Shown: positions 1-9,106, counted from the stretch's first letter. The stretch is DNA of 64,000 bases from Streptomyces natalensis ATCC 27448 (GCF_000935125.1 NZ_JRKI01000034.1:620001-684000); one strand, 5' to 3'. Numbers and translations: made by a program. The notes: generated by a model not told the origin, from the sequence alone.

Positions 1-616
1 CGATGTAGTACTCGTTGGCGACGGCGGCCGCGGGCTGTTCCAGCTTCCACAGGTGGGAGGAGAGGCCGCGGGAGGTGGCGGAGGGGTTGTAGACGAGCTG
101 GGCGCCGTTGAGGCCCAACTGCCGCCAGCCCTCGGGGAAGTGGCGGTCGTAGCAGATGTAGACACCGACTTTGCCGACGGCCGTGTCGAACACCGGCCAG
201 CCGATGTTGCCCGGCTTGAAGTAGTACTTCTCCCAGAAGCCCTTGAGCTGCGGGATGTGGTGTTTGCGGTAGCTGCCCAGGACCGTGCCGTCGGCGTCGA
301 TGACGGTCGCGGTGTTGTAGTAGAAGCCGGACTGTTCGACCTCGAAGACCGGGACGACGATGACCATGCCGGTCTCGCGGGCCAGCGCCTGCATCCGGCG
401 TACGGTCGGGCCGTCGGGTACGGGCTCGGCCCAGCGGTAGTGCTCGGGCTCCTGGACCTGGCAGAAGTACGGGGCGTTGAAGACCTCTTGGAAGCCGATG
501 ATCTTCGCGCCCTGCGCGGCCGCCGTCCTGGCGTACTCCTCATGCTTCGCGATCATCGATTCGGTGTCGCCGGTCCAGGTCGCCTGGACCAGTGCGGCAC
601 GCACAACATCGGCCAT
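1..616 (-). CDS. Nitrilase-superfamily amidohydrolase (beta-ureidopropionase / N-carbamoylputrescine amidase type), 3' end off window
   Basis: Hydrolyses C-N bonds of a carbamoyl or amide substrate, probably in cytosolic pyrimidine or polyamine breakdown. Translating the reverse strand from ATG at 616 gives an open frame running off the left edge (about 205 residues seen, about 280 expected). The nitrilase triad is visible: Glu44 in GFQEVF, Lys118 in YRKHHIP and Cys155 in YICYDRHFPEG. The FFKPG-like loop reads YYFKPGN at residues 131-137. The next gene leftward is not visible, so the pathway cannot be fixed. Family assignment is firm. The exact substrate is an inference from overall similarity to actinobacterial N-carbamoyl amidohydrolases. 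Confidence 0.9.
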   Translation of the reverse strand, partial: MADVVRAALVQATWTGDTESMIAKHEEYARTAAAQGAKIIGFQEVFNAPYFCQVQEPEHYRWAEPVPDGPTVRRMQALARETGMVIVVPVFEVEQSGFYYNTATVIDADGTVLGSYRKHHIPQLKGFWEKYYFKPGNIGWPVFDTAVGKVGVYICYDRHFPEGWRQLGLNGAQLVYNPSATSRGLSSHLWKLEQPAAAVANEYYI

Positions 617-787
617 GAGCTGCTCCTTTGTCGCTGCGTCAGCCTGCGCCCACGCGGGATCCACGCCGACACCTGCGCCACCGCACCTGCGGGATCTACG
701 CGTGTGGAGGTGACCGTAAGCCCCGTCACGCACGGTGGCAAGACCATCTCCCAGCGCGGCGCGTCCAGGCCGGACAGGCCCTAAGGC

Positions 788-2071
788 TCAGCGGTGGGCG
801 GTCCGCAGGGCGTGGGCGATATCGCTGTGGCGGTGCGGGGAGACGCTCTCGGCCGCCGCCAGCAGCAGGGGCCCGAGGGCGTCCGGTGCCACCGCCTCCG
901 CCGCGGCCGCCTCCTCGGGCGTACGGGACCGTACGAGCGCGGCCAGCAGCTCCAGGGCCTGGGCGCCGCGGTCCCGGTCGAGCAGCGCGAGCGCGGTCTG
1001 GGCCACCTCCACGACGGGGCGGGAGACGGCCTGCCGCAGCAGCGCGGCGCCCTCGGCACCGCGGTCCGCGGCGGTCAGCGCATCGGCGGCCGCGGCAAGC
1101 CCGTCGGGCGGCAGACAGGCCGCTTCCCACAGCAGGGTGGGGACGTCGAAGGAGAGTCCGGCACGCTCCAACTCCTCGATGAGCAGGGGGAGTTCGGGCG
1201 CCGGGCGGTGGGCGGCGGCGCAGAGTTCGGCGTAGGCGAGGCCGCCGTCGCCGGTGGCGCGGAGGCGGGTCAGACGGGAGACGGCGGTGGCGGCGGCGAC
1301 CCGGTCCTGGGCGGCGGCCCCGGGCGGCGGGGAGTCGGCGGGGCCGCCGCCGCCGTCGTCCGACCTCTTTCCCCAGGCGCCAGCGAAGCGGGCGCCGCGC
1401 GGGCCGGCCCCCTGGGCGGCGGCCGGCGCGGGGAGGTGCACGGATTGCTCCGCTTCCGCCGCCTCCTCCGGCGCCTCCTCCGTCACCTCCAGCCCGGCGA
1501 ACCGGGCGCCGCGGGGACGCGCGGGCCGCTTGGCCTTCCGCCGTCCCGCCCGCTCCCGCACGCGGGTCTCGACCTGCCCCAGCGCCTCCAGCCGGGCCCG
1601 CAGCTCACCGGCCCGGGAGGCCGCGCGGGCATGGTCGCCCCGCGCCCAGGCCAGATCCTCGGCAAGCCGCGCCTGCGGCGGGTGCGCGGTCCGTGCGGCC
1701 TCCTGGAGTTCGCGGGCCCGCTGCGCCGTGCGCCGCTCCTCGCGCACCATCGCCGTCAGCCGTTCCTCCAGCGCGGGGCGGCTGCCCGGACGGGAATCGA
1801 CGTCGGCGACCGCCTGTGCATGCAGCCGCCGGGCCCGTGCGCCCGCGGCGCTCGCGCCCTGTTCGTCCGGCAGCTCCGCGAGGTCGTACAGCAGCGACTC
1901 CACCACATCCCACGGCGGCACCTCCCGCCCCTCCAGGCAGGCGCGCAGCCCGTCTGGGTCGCGCCGGGCGAAGACGCCGTACCACCCGGTCTCCGGATCG
2001 AGCCGCCAGGCAAGGCCCGTGAGGAAATACGCGAACTCCTGGACTGCATCGCGGGGTTGAGCCCCTGACAT
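788..2071 (-). CDS. Conserved Streptomyces hypothetical protein with central coiled-coil
   Basis: Function unknown. The 427-residue frame starts at ATG 2071, chosen because GGGAGAGG lies just upstream; a start 18 codons earlier is possible but lacks an RBS. The N-terminal 60 residues form a compact, aromatic-containing segment (FLTGLAWRLDPETGWYGVF). A charged Arg/Glu/Ala helical region of about 100 residues follows, compatible with a coiled coil. Then comes a low-complexity Ala/Pro/Gly/Glu linker, and a C-terminal helical repeat-like domain rich in LL and AAL. There is no signal peptide or membrane segment. It is transcribed away from the marR operon, about 155 bp from the operator. The reading frame is supported by third-position GC; no function is offered. 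Confidence 0.75.
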   Translation of the reverse strand: MSGAQPRDAVQEFAYFLTGLAWRLDPETGWYGVFARRDPDGLRACLEGREVPPWDVVESLLYDLAELPDEQGASAAGARARRLHAQAVADVDSRPGSRPALEERLTAMVREERRTAQRARELQEAARTAHPPQARLAEDLAWARGDHARAASRAGELRARLEALGQVETRVRERAGRRKAKRPARPRGARFAGLEVTEEAPEEAAEAEQSVHLPAPAAAQGAGPRGARFAGAWGKRSDDGGGGPADSPPPGAAAQDRVAAATAVSRLTRLRATGDGGLAYAELCAAAHRPAPELPLLIEELERAGLSFDVPTLLWEAACLPPDGLAAAADALTAADRGAEGAALLRQAVSRPVVEVAQTALALLDRDRGAQALELLAALVRSRTPEEAAAAEAVAPDALGPLLLAAAESVSPHRHSDIAHALRTAHR

Positions 2072-2224
2072 GCCTTCGCCTCTCCCGCCTCGCCCGGAGT
2101 TCTCGCCTTCGTCCGCATCGCACACCGCCGATGTTTCGACGAGGGCGACACCGCGCTACAGGCGGGTTACGGACCGCGCACAAGCTCCCCCGGCACCCGC
2201 GAAAACAAGCCAGGGAAACACAAC

Positions 2225-2252
2225 AGGCAAGCTTGCAAGATTGCCTTGCAAG
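2225..2252. promoter_or_regulatory. Palindromic operator, probably for the MarR regulator
   Basis: Two copies of the self-complementary octamer CTTGCAAG (2232-2239 and 2245-2252) are separated by 5 bp, one helical turn plus 3 bp centre to centre. An overlapping arm pair AGGCAA (2225-2230) and TTGCCT (2241-2246) adds a second inverted repeat. The site ends 29 bp before the marR ATG. A TACTTA hexamer at 2266-2271 would place transcription start almost at the ATG, so the message may be leaderless; no good RBS is seen. A MarR dimer binding here would block its own promoter. Confidence 0.6.
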
Positions 2253-2281
2253 TTTCCCTGTCGACTACTTATCCTCACCCC

Positions 2282-2713
2282 ATGCCCGACACGAACCAGG
2301 AACGCCTCGCAACGGATCTGGGCGCGACCGTGGCCCTGCTGATGCGACAGCTGCGCGCCGCCTCCCCGCAGGGCGAGCTCAGCCCCACCCAGCGCGCGGT
2401 ACTCAGCCGGATCGACACCGACGGGCCGGCCACCATCGCGGCACTGGCCCGTGCCGAGCTGGTCCGTCCGCAGTCCATGCGGGTGACGGTGGGCGCGCTG
2501 GAGGAGCGCGGGATCCTCTCCCGCAGCCCGCATCCGACCGACGGGCGGCAGGTCGTCTTCTCCCTCACCGAGGAGGGGCGCCGGACGCTCACGGCCATAC
2601 GACAGGCCAAGCACAACTGGCTCGCCGTGGCCATCGCGGAGCGACTGACCCCCGAGGAACAGCACACCCTCACCACGGCGACCGAGCTGCTGCGACGGCT
2701 GATGCAGCAATGA
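2282..2713 (+). CDS. MarR-family transcriptional regulator
   Basis: A 143-residue winged-helix repressor of the usual MarR length. The recognition region is visible at about residues 50-90 (ATIAALARAELVRPQSMRVT), followed by the wing signature DGRQVVFSLTEEGR. Such proteins normally repress an adjacent exporter and release DNA on binding a small phenolic ligand. The ATG at 2282 is preferred over an upstream in-frame ATG at 2246 because that one lies inside the palindromic operator. Its stop codon overlaps the start of the MFS gene (ATGA), so the two are translationally coupled. Likely autorepressed through the CTTGCAAG palindrome pair. Confidence 0.9.
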   Translation: MPDTNQERLATDLGATVALLMRQLRAASPQGELSPTQRAVLSRIDTDGPATIAALARAELVRPQSMRVTVGALEERGILSRSPHPTDGRQVVFSLTEEGRRTLTAIRQAKHNWLAVAIAERLTPEEQHTLTTATELLRRLMQQ

Positions 2714-4152
2714 GCGGGCCGAGCCGTTCCCTTGACCCCGCCGGCCTCGCGGGCGTGCCCGACGCCGCCGGGCAGGCCCCCGACAACGCACCGCACCGGG
2801 CCTTCGGCGCCCGCTTCATGACGCCGTTACTCCTCGGCTCCCTGCTCAACCCGGTCAACTCCACGATGATCGCCACCGCGCTGGTGACCATCGGCCGCAC
2901 CTTCCACGTCGGGCCGGCCGGCACCGCCTCGCTGCTGTCCGCGATGTATGTCGCCAGTGCGGTGGGACAGCCCTTGATGGGGCGGCTGGCAGACCGCATC
3001 GGTCCGCGCCGGGTGTTCCTCGCCGGTGCGGTGGCGGTCTGCGCAGCGGGGCTCATCGGGGCGCTGGCCCCCACCTTCACCCTGCTGATCGTCTCTCGGG
3101 TCGTGCTCGGCCTCGGGACGGCCGCCGCCTACCCCGCCGCGATGGCGATGCTGCGCGCCGAATCGCGACGGACGGGCCGGCCCACCCCTCGTACCGTCCT
3201 GGGGCGGCTCTCGCTCGCCGCGCTGGCCAGCGCCGCCCTCGGCCCCACCCTCGGCGGCCTGCTCGCCGCGACGGCGGGCTGGCGTGCGGTCTTCGGGATC
3301 AATGTGCCGCTGGCGGTGCTGACACTGGGGTGCGGGCTGGCCTGGCTGCCCCGCGACGAAAAGATCCCCCGCGCCGACCGGGACCCGGCCGCGTCCGCCC
3401 TCGACCCCCTGGGCATCGCACTGTTCGCCGGGACGCTCACCACCACGATGTTCTTCCTGCGGGACCTCGCGCACCCCCAGTGGCCGCTGCTGGCCCCCGT
3501 CGCCGTCCTGACGGCCGTGCTGGCCTGGTGGCAGCTACGGCACCCGGCCCCCTTCCTCGACCTGCGGATGCTCGCCCACAACGGCGGGCTGCTGCGCACC
3601 TACCTCCGCCACGGACTGACGTATCTCGTCATCTACTGCGTGCTCTACAGCTTCAGCCAGTGGCTGGAAGAGGCGCACGGCTACTCGTCCTTCCACGCCG
3701 GGCTGATCATGCTGCCGATGTCGGGAATGGCCGCCTTCTGCGCGCTCGCCGGCGCCCGCACGAAGGGCATCCGCGCCCCGCTGACCCTGACGGCGGTGTG
3801 TCTGACGGCCGGCGGTGCGGCGCTCCTCGTCCTGCACGGCACCAGTCCGCCGGCCCTGCTGCTGTGCGCCGGGGTGCTGATCGGTATCCCGCAGGGGCTG
3901 GCGTCCACCGGCAATCAGGCCGCCGTCTACGCCCAGGCCCCTGCTGACGGCGTCGGCGCGGCCGCCGGACTCCAGCGCACCGCCCAGTACCTCGGCGCGC
4001 TCACGGCCTCCAGCCTGATCGGCCTCCTGTATGGGCAGCGGGCCACCGACTCCGGCCTGCACCACATCGCCCTGACCGGCATCGCCCTCGGTGCGGTGCT
4101 GTTCCTTCTCACCGTGACCGACCGCGCCCTGCGGACAGGTACCGGAACCTGA
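2710..4152 (+). CDS. MFS drug-efflux transporter (DHA2-like)
   Basis: A 480-residue integral membrane exporter expected to expel a drug or metabolite using the proton gradient. After a polar N-tail of about 35 residues the protein is a run of hydrophobic helices, with MFS motif A visible as GRLADRIGPRR between helices 2 and 3. Its length suits the 14-helix DHA2 branch. The start ATG 2710 overlaps the marR stop, and an isochorismatase-family gene follows 59 bp downstream. Context says the MarR protein controls its expression and that the substrate is probably the regulator's ligand. Substrate not inferable. Confidence 0.88.
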   Translation: MSGPSRSLDPAGLAGVPDAAGQAPDNAPHRAFGARFMTPLLLGSLLNPVNSTMIATALVTIGRTFHVGPAGTASLLSAMYVASAVGQPLMGRLADRIGPRRVFLAGAVAVCAAGLIGALAPTFTLLIVSRVVLGLGTAAAYPAAMAMLRAESRRTGRPTPRTVLGRLSLAALASAALGPTLGGLLAATAGWRAVFGINVPLAVLTLGCGLAWLPRDEKIPRADRDPAASALDPLGIALFAGTLTTTMFFLRDLAHPQWPLLAPVAVLTAVLAWWQLRHPAPFLDLRMLAHNGGLLRTYLRHGLTYLVIYCVLYSFSQWLEEAHGYSSFHAGLIMLPMSGMAAFCALAGARTKGIRAPLTLTAVCLTAGGAALLVLHGTSPPALLLCAGVLIGIPQGLASTGNQAAVYAQAPADGVGAAAGLQRTAQYLGALTASSLIGLLYGQRATDSGLHHIALTGIALGAVLFLLTVTDRALRTGTGT

Positions 4153-4211
4153 CCATGTCCCTCAACTCACCTTCCCACCAGGCAAGTTCACCCCACCCTT
4201 TGGAGCTTCCG

Positions 4212-4766
4212 ATGACCGCCACCACCCTCGACCCCCAGACCGCCCTGGTCCTGATCGACCTCCAGAAGGGCATCGCCGCGCTGCCCGGCGCCCCGATCCC
4301 CTCCGACGAGGTCATCGGGCGGGGCGTCCGGCTGGCCGCCGCCTTCCGTGCGCGCGGTCTGCCGGTCGTGCTGGTGAATGTCACCGGCGGCGCCCCCGGC
4401 CGTACGGAAACGTCGCTGCGCGGCGCCACGCCGCCCGCCGACTGGGCCGAGCTCGTGCCCGAACTCGACCGGCAGCCCACCGACATCACCGTCAGCAAGC
4501 AGCACTGGGGCGCCTTCCACGGCACCAGCCTGGATCTGGAGCTGCGCCGCCGCGGTGTCACCCAGATCGTGCTGGCGGGCATCGCCACCAGCATCGGCGT
4601 CGAGTCCACCGCCCGCGCCGCCCATGAACACGGCTATCACGTCACCATCGCCACCGATGCCGTCACCGACTTCGACGAGGCGGCGCACCGCAACAGCCTG
4701 GAGAAGATCTTCCCGCGGCTGGGCGAGACCGACAGCACCGAGGCGATCCTCGCACTGCTGGGCTGA
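4212..4766 (+). CDS. Isochorismatase-family hydrolase
   Basis: A cytosolic cysteine-hydrolase-superfamily protein of 184 residues. ATG 4212 has GGAG at 4202-4205; an upstream in-frame ATG at 4155 lacks an RBS. Conserved Asp16 (LVLIDLQKG) and Lys96 (VSKQHWGAF) are present. At the usual nucleophile-Cys position the sequence reads TSIGVEST, so residue 129 is Gly. This resembles non-cysteine members of the family rather than nicotinamidase-type enzymes. Being the third gene of the marR-MFS operon, it may modify the compound that induces the operon. Exact reaction unknown. Confidence 0.85.
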   Translation: MTATTLDPQTALVLIDLQKGIAALPGAPIPSDEVIGRGVRLAAAFRARGLPVVLVNVTGGAPGRTETSLRGATPPADWAELVPELDRQPTDITVSKQHWGAFHGTSLDLELRRRGVTQIVLAGIATSIGVESTARAAHEHGYHVTIATDAVTDFDEAAHRNSLEKIFPRLGETDSTEAILALLG

Positions 4767-4790
4767 GCCCGCCGGGCGCCCGGACGGCCG

Positions 4791-6245
4791 TCACGCCACG
4801 GCGGCCGGCCGGCGCTCCTGCCAGCGCAGATCGTCCTGGAGCTGCGCGGCCAGCGAGATCAGCCGGGGTTCGCCGTGGGCGGGGCCCAGCAGCTGGGCGC
4901 CCAGGGGGAGGCCGTCGGTGCTGAAGCCGGCCGGGACGCTGACGCCGGGCCAGCCCAGGACGTTCCAGGGCCAGGCGTAGGGGCAGGCGGCGATCATGGC
5001 TTGATCGGTGCGCCAGCCGCTGAGTTTGGCGAGGGTACCGATGCGGGGCGGCGGGGTGGCCGTGGTGGGGGTCAGCAAGACGTCGTAGGGGCCGAAGAGG
5101 GCGCCGATACGGCGTTGTTGGCGTCGTTCGACGGCGCGGGCGTGGCGCAGGACGGGGCCGCCCAGGAGGCGGCCCATCCGGACGGATTCGCGGGTGCGGG
5201 GGTCGAGCAGGCGGGGGTCGGGGACGCGGGCGGCCCATTCGCCGACGCCGGCGGTGGCGCGGGGGACGAAGGAGAGGCCGACCAGGCCGTAGTCGGGTTC
5301 GGCCTCCTCGACGAAATGGCCGAGGCGGGCCAGCGTACGGGCCATCTCGGTGACCGCGGCGCGCACTTCGGGGTGCAGCTGTTTGCGGGTGAAGGTGAGC
5401 GCCGGTTTCCAGGACAGGGCGATGCGCAGCCGGCCGGGGTCGCGGCCGGCGGCCTCGCGGGCGGCGATGGCGGGCGGGCGGTGCAGATCACCGGCGTGGT
5501 TGCCGCTGGCGACGTCCAGCAGGAGCGCGGCGTCCTCGACGGTGCGGGCGAGCGGGCCGATGCCGGTGATGCCCTGGAACGCCTCGGCGTCCGGCCAGGT
5601 GGAGATGCGGCCGCGCTGGGGTTTGATGCCGATGAGATGGGACCAGGCGGCGGGGATACGGACCGAGCCGGCGCCGTCGGTGCCCAGCGCCGCGGGGACC
5701 AGACCGGCAGCCACCGCGGCGGCCGAGCCGCCGGAGGAGCCGCCGGGGGTGTGGTCGAGGTTCCAGGGGTTGCGGGTGTCGCCGAAGGCGGGGCCCTCGG
5801 TGAACGGCCACTGGCCCAGTTCGCAGGCGTTGGTCTTGCCGACGATGACGGCGCCGGCCGCGCGCAGCCGCCGGACCACCTCGGCGTCGTGCTCCTTGGG
5901 CGGGAACTGGCCGGCACAGCCGAACGCGGTGGGCTCGCCCGCCACGTCGGTGTCGTCCTTGACCGCGACGGGCACGCCCAGGAGCGGCAGCCGTTCGCCG
6001 GCGGCCAGCCGCCGGTCGGCGGCCGCGGCCTCGGCCAGCGCCGCCTCGGCCCGTACCCGCCGGAAGGCGTTGACGGTGGGCTGGGTGGCCTCGATCCGTT
6101 CCAGGGAGCGGCGGACCAGCGCGGTGGAGGTCACCCGCCCCTCGGCCAGCGCCCGCGCCTGGTCGGCGAGCCCTTCGGGTGCTCCGTCCGGCGATGCGGC
6201 GCGGCCGGGCCCGGTTCCGCTGTCACGGCTCTCGTCAACGCTCAC
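4791..6245 (-). CDS. Amidase-signature family amidase
   Basis: A 484-residue cytosolic amidase. GTG 6245 is chosen because GGGAGG lies 8 nt upstream; the longer frame to 6341 has no RBS and runs through a hairpin. The Ser-cisSer-Lys machinery is visible: Lys96 in VPVAVKDDTD, the GGSSGG loop at 168-173 with the cis-Ser, and nucleophile Ser194 in GTDGAGSVRIPA. It hydrolyses an amide to acid plus ammonia; the substrate is not evident. The gene lies downstream of gamma-glutamyltransferase on the same strand, with a strong hairpin in between, so the two may be partly uncoupled. It converges with the isochorismatase gene. Confidence 0.92.
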   Translation of the reverse strand: MSVDESRDSGTGPGRAASPDGAPEGLADQARALAEGRVTSTALVRRSLERIEATQPTVNAFRRVRAEAALAEAAAADRRLAAGERLPLLGVPVAVKDDTDVAGEPTAFGCAGQFPPKEHDAEVVRRLRAAGAVIVGKTNACELGQWPFTEGPAFGDTRNPWNLDHTPGGSSGGSAAAVAAGLVPAALGTDGAGSVRIPAAWSHLIGIKPQRGRISTWPDAEAFQGITGIGPLARTVEDAALLLDVASGNHAGDLHRPPAIAAREAAGRDPGRLRIALSWKPALTFTRKQLHPEVRAAVTEMARTLARLGHFVEEAEPDYGLVGLSFVPRATAGVGEWAARVPDPRLLDPRTRESVRMGRLLGGPVLRHARAVERRQQRRIGALFGPYDVLLTPTTATPPPRIGTLAKLSGWRTDQAMIAACPYAWPWNVLGWPGVSVPAGFSTDGLPLGAQLLGPAHGEPRLISLAAQLQDDLRWQERRPAAVA

Positions 6246-6258
6246 GGTGCGCGCCCTC

Positions 6259-6289
6259 CCTGGGACCGTTCTCGGCGAACGGTCCCAGG
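6259..6289 (-). terminator. Perfect 13-bp hairpin between ggt and the amidase
   Basis: Arms at 6259-6271 and 6277-6289 pair perfectly around a TCGGC loop. It lies downstream of the ggt stop and 14 bp before the amidase start, abutting the amidase RBS. It could terminate ggt transcription or act as a 5' leader structure limiting amidase translation. No U-tract follows, as is usual in high-GC actinobacteria. Confidence 0.55.
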
Positions 6290-6396
6290 AGGTTAGTGGG
6301 CACCGCCGTGGCCAGCAACGACGCCGCGCGGTGGGCCACATGGACGTAACACGGACGGCACAGCGGGCTCCGGCGCCGGGTGCGTTCGGACATGTC

Positions 6397-8214
6397 CTAG
6401 GGCCGGACGACCATGGCCGAGCCGCCGCCGCGGCGTACCTTTTCGGCCGCCGCCAGCCAGCGTCCGCCCGGCAGCGGCTGGATGCCGGTCGCCGCGCCGA
6501 TCTCCGGGTTCTGTTTGAAGGTGTGGCCGACTGCCTCCAGTTGGCGGCGGAGCGGGCTGTTCCACAGGGCCGGTTCGAGTTCGGTGGCCGTCGCGTTGCG
6601 CTGGCTGGCGCGCGGGGCGGCGATGGAGTCCACCAGGGGCATGCCGCGGTCGAGGAAGTTGACGAGGGTCTGGAGGACGGTGGTGATGATGGTGGCGCCG
6701 CCGGGTGAGCCGAGGGCGACGACCGGCTTGCCGTGGCGCAGGACGACGGTCGGGGAGATGGACGAGCGCGGGCGCTTGCCCGGGCCCGGCAGGTTCGGAT
6801 CGTGTACGGCCGGGTCGGCCGGCGCGAAGGAGAAGTCCGTCAGCTCGTTGTTGAGCAGGAAGCCGCGGCCGGGGACGACGATGCCGCTGCCGCCGGTCTG
6901 CTCGATGGTGAGGGTGTAGGCAACGATGTTGCCCCATTTGTCGGCGACGGTGAGATGGGTGGTGTTCTCGCCCTCGTAGGTGGTGGGGGCGGCCTTGTCC
7001 GCGCTGCGGCAGGGCTCGGGACGGCGCGGGTCGCCGGGGGCGAGCGGGCTGGTCAGGGCCTTGTCGTCGCGGATGAGGCAGGCGCGGGAGTCGGCGAAGC
7101 GCTGCGAGGTCAGGCCCCGGGTGGGGACGTGCTCGTAGGCGGGGTCGCCGACCCAGCGGCCGCGGTCGGCGAAGGCGATCCGGCTGGCCTCGATGTAGCG
7201 GTGCAGATACTGCTTTTCGGTCAGGCGGGAAACGTCGCTCTTCTCCAGGATGTTGAGCGCTTCGGCGACGCTGGTGCCGCCGGAGGAGGACGGAGCCATG
7301 CCGTAGACGTCGAGGCCGCGGTAGCGGGTGTGGGTGGGGGCCTGGCCGAGGGCCCGGTAGCCGCTCAGGTCGGCGGCGGTCAGGTCGCCGGGGCGTACGT
7401 GACGGCTCGATCCGGAGCGTACGGGGGGCTTGCGCACGGTCCGTACGATGTCGCGGCCCACGTCGCCGGTGTAGAGCGAAGCAACACCCTTGTCGGCCAA
7501 CTCGCCGTAGGTACGGGCGAGATCGGGGTTCTTGAGGGTCGAGCCGACGACCGGGAGCTTGCCGCCGGGGAGGAAGAGGCGGGCGGTGGCGGGGAAGTCG
7601 CGGAAGCGGGCCTCGTTGGCGGCGGTCTGCTGCCGGAAGGTGTCGTCGACGGTGAAGCCGTCCCGGGCCAGTTTCCGGGCGGGGCCGAGCACCTGGCCGA
7701 GCGAGCGGCTGCCCCACCGGCGCAGGGCGGTGTCCCAGGTGGCGGGCGTGCCGGGGGTGCCGACGCTGAGGCCGCTGGTGACCGCGTCGTTGAACGGGAT
7801 GGGTTTGCCGTGGTCCAGGAAGAGGTTCTGGTCGGCGGAACGCGGGGCGGTCTCGCGGCCGTCGAGGGTCCGTATGGTGTGCGTTCCGGCGTTGTAGTAG
7901 ACGAAGTAGCCGCCGCCCCCGATGCCCGAGGAGTAGGGCTCGGTGACGCCGAGGGCGGCGGCGGTGGCCACCGCGGCGTCCACGGCGTTGCCGCCTCTCT
8001 TGAGGACGGCGATACCGGCGGCGGAGGCGTCCGCGTCGACGCTGGCGACCGCGCCGCCGTGGCCGATGGCGAGGGGGGTCTTGGCGGGCGTGGCGGTCTG
8101 GTGGGGTGCGGGGACGCGGGGCGGGGCGGACTGGGCGGCGGCCGGGGCCGCCAGCAGGGAGCCGGCCAGTGCGGCGGCCGCCCCCCAGGAGGTGAGGCGT
8201 CTGACGTTCGGCAT
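6397..8214 (-). CDS. ggt: Secreted gamma-glutamyltransferase
   Basis: Cleaves or transfers gamma-glutamyl groups outside the cell. The 605-residue precursor matches family length. An export signal covers about residues 1-28 (twin Arg, then an Ala/Leu core ending PAAAQSA). The large-subunit half follows (GGNAVDAAVATAAALGVTEP). The autoprocessing Thr418 begins the small subunit (TTHLTVADKWGN), and a GGSG loop with LLNNELTDF lies downstream. GGAGGT precedes ATG 8214. Actinobacteria lack glutathione, so extracellular gamma-glutamyl peptides or poly-glutamate are likelier substrates; that is inference. Reading frames on both opposite and alternate frames are open throughout, an artefact of high GC. 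Confidence 0.95.
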   Translation of the reverse strand: MPNVRRLTSWGAAAALAGSLLAAPAAAQSAPPRVPAPHQTATPAKTPLAIGHGGAVASVDADASAAGIAVLKRGGNAVDAAVATAAALGVTEPYSSGIGGGGYFVYYNAGTHTIRTLDGRETAPRSADQNLFLDHGKPIPFNDAVTSGLSVGTPGTPATWDTALRRWGSRSLGQVLGPARKLARDGFTVDDTFRQQTAANEARFRDFPATARLFLPGGKLPVVGSTLKNPDLARTYGELADKGVASLYTGDVGRDIVRTVRKPPVRSGSSRHVRPGDLTAADLSGYRALGQAPTHTRYRGLDVYGMAPSSSGGTSVAEALNILEKSDVSRLTEKQYLHRYIEASRIAFADRGRWVGDPAYEHVPTRGLTSQRFADSRACLIRDDKALTSPLAPGDPRRPEPCRSADKAAPTTYEGENTTHLTVADKWGNIVAYTLTIEQTGGSGIVVPGRGFLLNNELTDFSFAPADPAVHDPNLPGPGKRPRSSISPTVVLRHGKPVVALGSPGGATIITTVLQTLVNFLDRGMPLVDSIAAPRASQRNATATELEPALWNSPLRRQLEAVGHTFKQNPEIGAATGIQPLPGGRWLAAAEKVRRGGGSAMVVRP

Positions 8215-8362
8215 TCCGGGGTGACCTCCAAGACATGCGCGGCGGGGGCCCGGAGCCTACTCGCGGAGGGGCGGCCACAGCAGAGGGCAAACCCGGGCAA
8301 GCCCTCCCACTCCCCCGCCCGGCCTCGAACGCATACCCGGACAGCCGCTACGCTCGCCCGCC

Positions 8363-9106
8363 ATGGATGACACCCTGATGCTCCTGACCGCGGCGGTCGT
8401 GGCCCTCCTCGTGGGCCTGGCGGCCGGCTGGGCCGTGCAAGCGGCGGCGGCCCGCCGGAAGCTGACCCGCGAACAGAGCTTCTTCGGGCTGCCGGACGGC
8501 TCGGAGTGCGTGCTGGTCACGCACCGGGACAACGCCACGGCCCACTGGAGCATCCCCCGCCATGACGCGCTGGCGCTGCTCGGGCTGGCCGGGGTGATCG
8601 AGAGCTGCGGTGCGCACCCGGAGGTCGCTCCGCATGACACCGGTCTCCAGGGGTTCGGCGCCCGCACCGAGTTCTGTGTCGGCGATCCCACGGCGCACCG
8701 GCGGCTGGGGGCCCATGTGGCCAATCTGCTGCCGGGCGTCTCGGTGCACCCGGGCGACGAATCGGGTGCGGGCCGGGGCACCTTCACCATCGGCGGTACG
8801 GCGTACCGGATGGAGCCGGGGGCCGTCGAGTACGTCCTGCTGGCGCGGCTGACGGCCGGTGAGGGCGAGCGGCCGGTGTTCCTGGCGGCCGGGCAGCGTC
8901 CGGTCACCCACCGGGCGGCGGTACGGCATCTCGTGCGCAACCGGGGCGCGCTGGCACGCAAGTACCGTTCCGGCGGCCAGTTCTGCCTGCTGCTGAAGGT
9001 GGTGAACTCGCAGGCGTACGGGCCCGATGTCGTCGAGCTGGTCGCCGATGTCACCAAGGCCGCGCTGTCGCCCGCGGCTGCGAAGGGGCACCGGGCGGCG
9101 GCCTGA
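8363..9106 (+). CDS. Conserved membrane-anchored hypothetical protein
   Basis: Unknown function. The 247 residues begin with one hydrophobic helix (about residues 5-26, LLTAAVVALLVGLAAGWAV). A soluble domain follows with no motif I recognise (PDGSECVLVTHRDNATAHWS near 55-75, RKYRSGGQFCLLLKV near 215). This suggests an N-terminally anchored protein with a cytoplasmic or extracytoplasmic domain. No clear RBS precedes ATG 8363. It is divergent from ggt and 49 bp upstream of the antiporter gene, so the two plus-strand genes could share a transcript. The frame is supported by codon position bias. Confidence 0.72.
   Translation: MDDTLMLLTAAVVALLVGLAAGWAVQAAAARRKLTREQSFFGLPDGSECVLVTHRDNATAHWSIPRHDALALLGLAGVIESCGAHPEVAPHDTGLQGFGARTEFCVGDPTAHRRLGAHVANLLPGVSVHPGDESGAGRGTFTIGGTAYRMEPGAVEYVLLARLTAGEGERPVFLAAGQRPVTHRAAVRHLVRNRGALARKYRSGGQFCLLLKVVNSQAYGPDVVELVADVTKAALSPAAAKGHRAAA

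Noticed and set aside
6293..8370. Long open frames on both strands across ggt (such as 6293-8290 minus and 6733-8370 plus)
   Set aside because: They are shadow frames caused by high GC; only the ggt frame has the signal peptide, catalytic Thr and family sequence.
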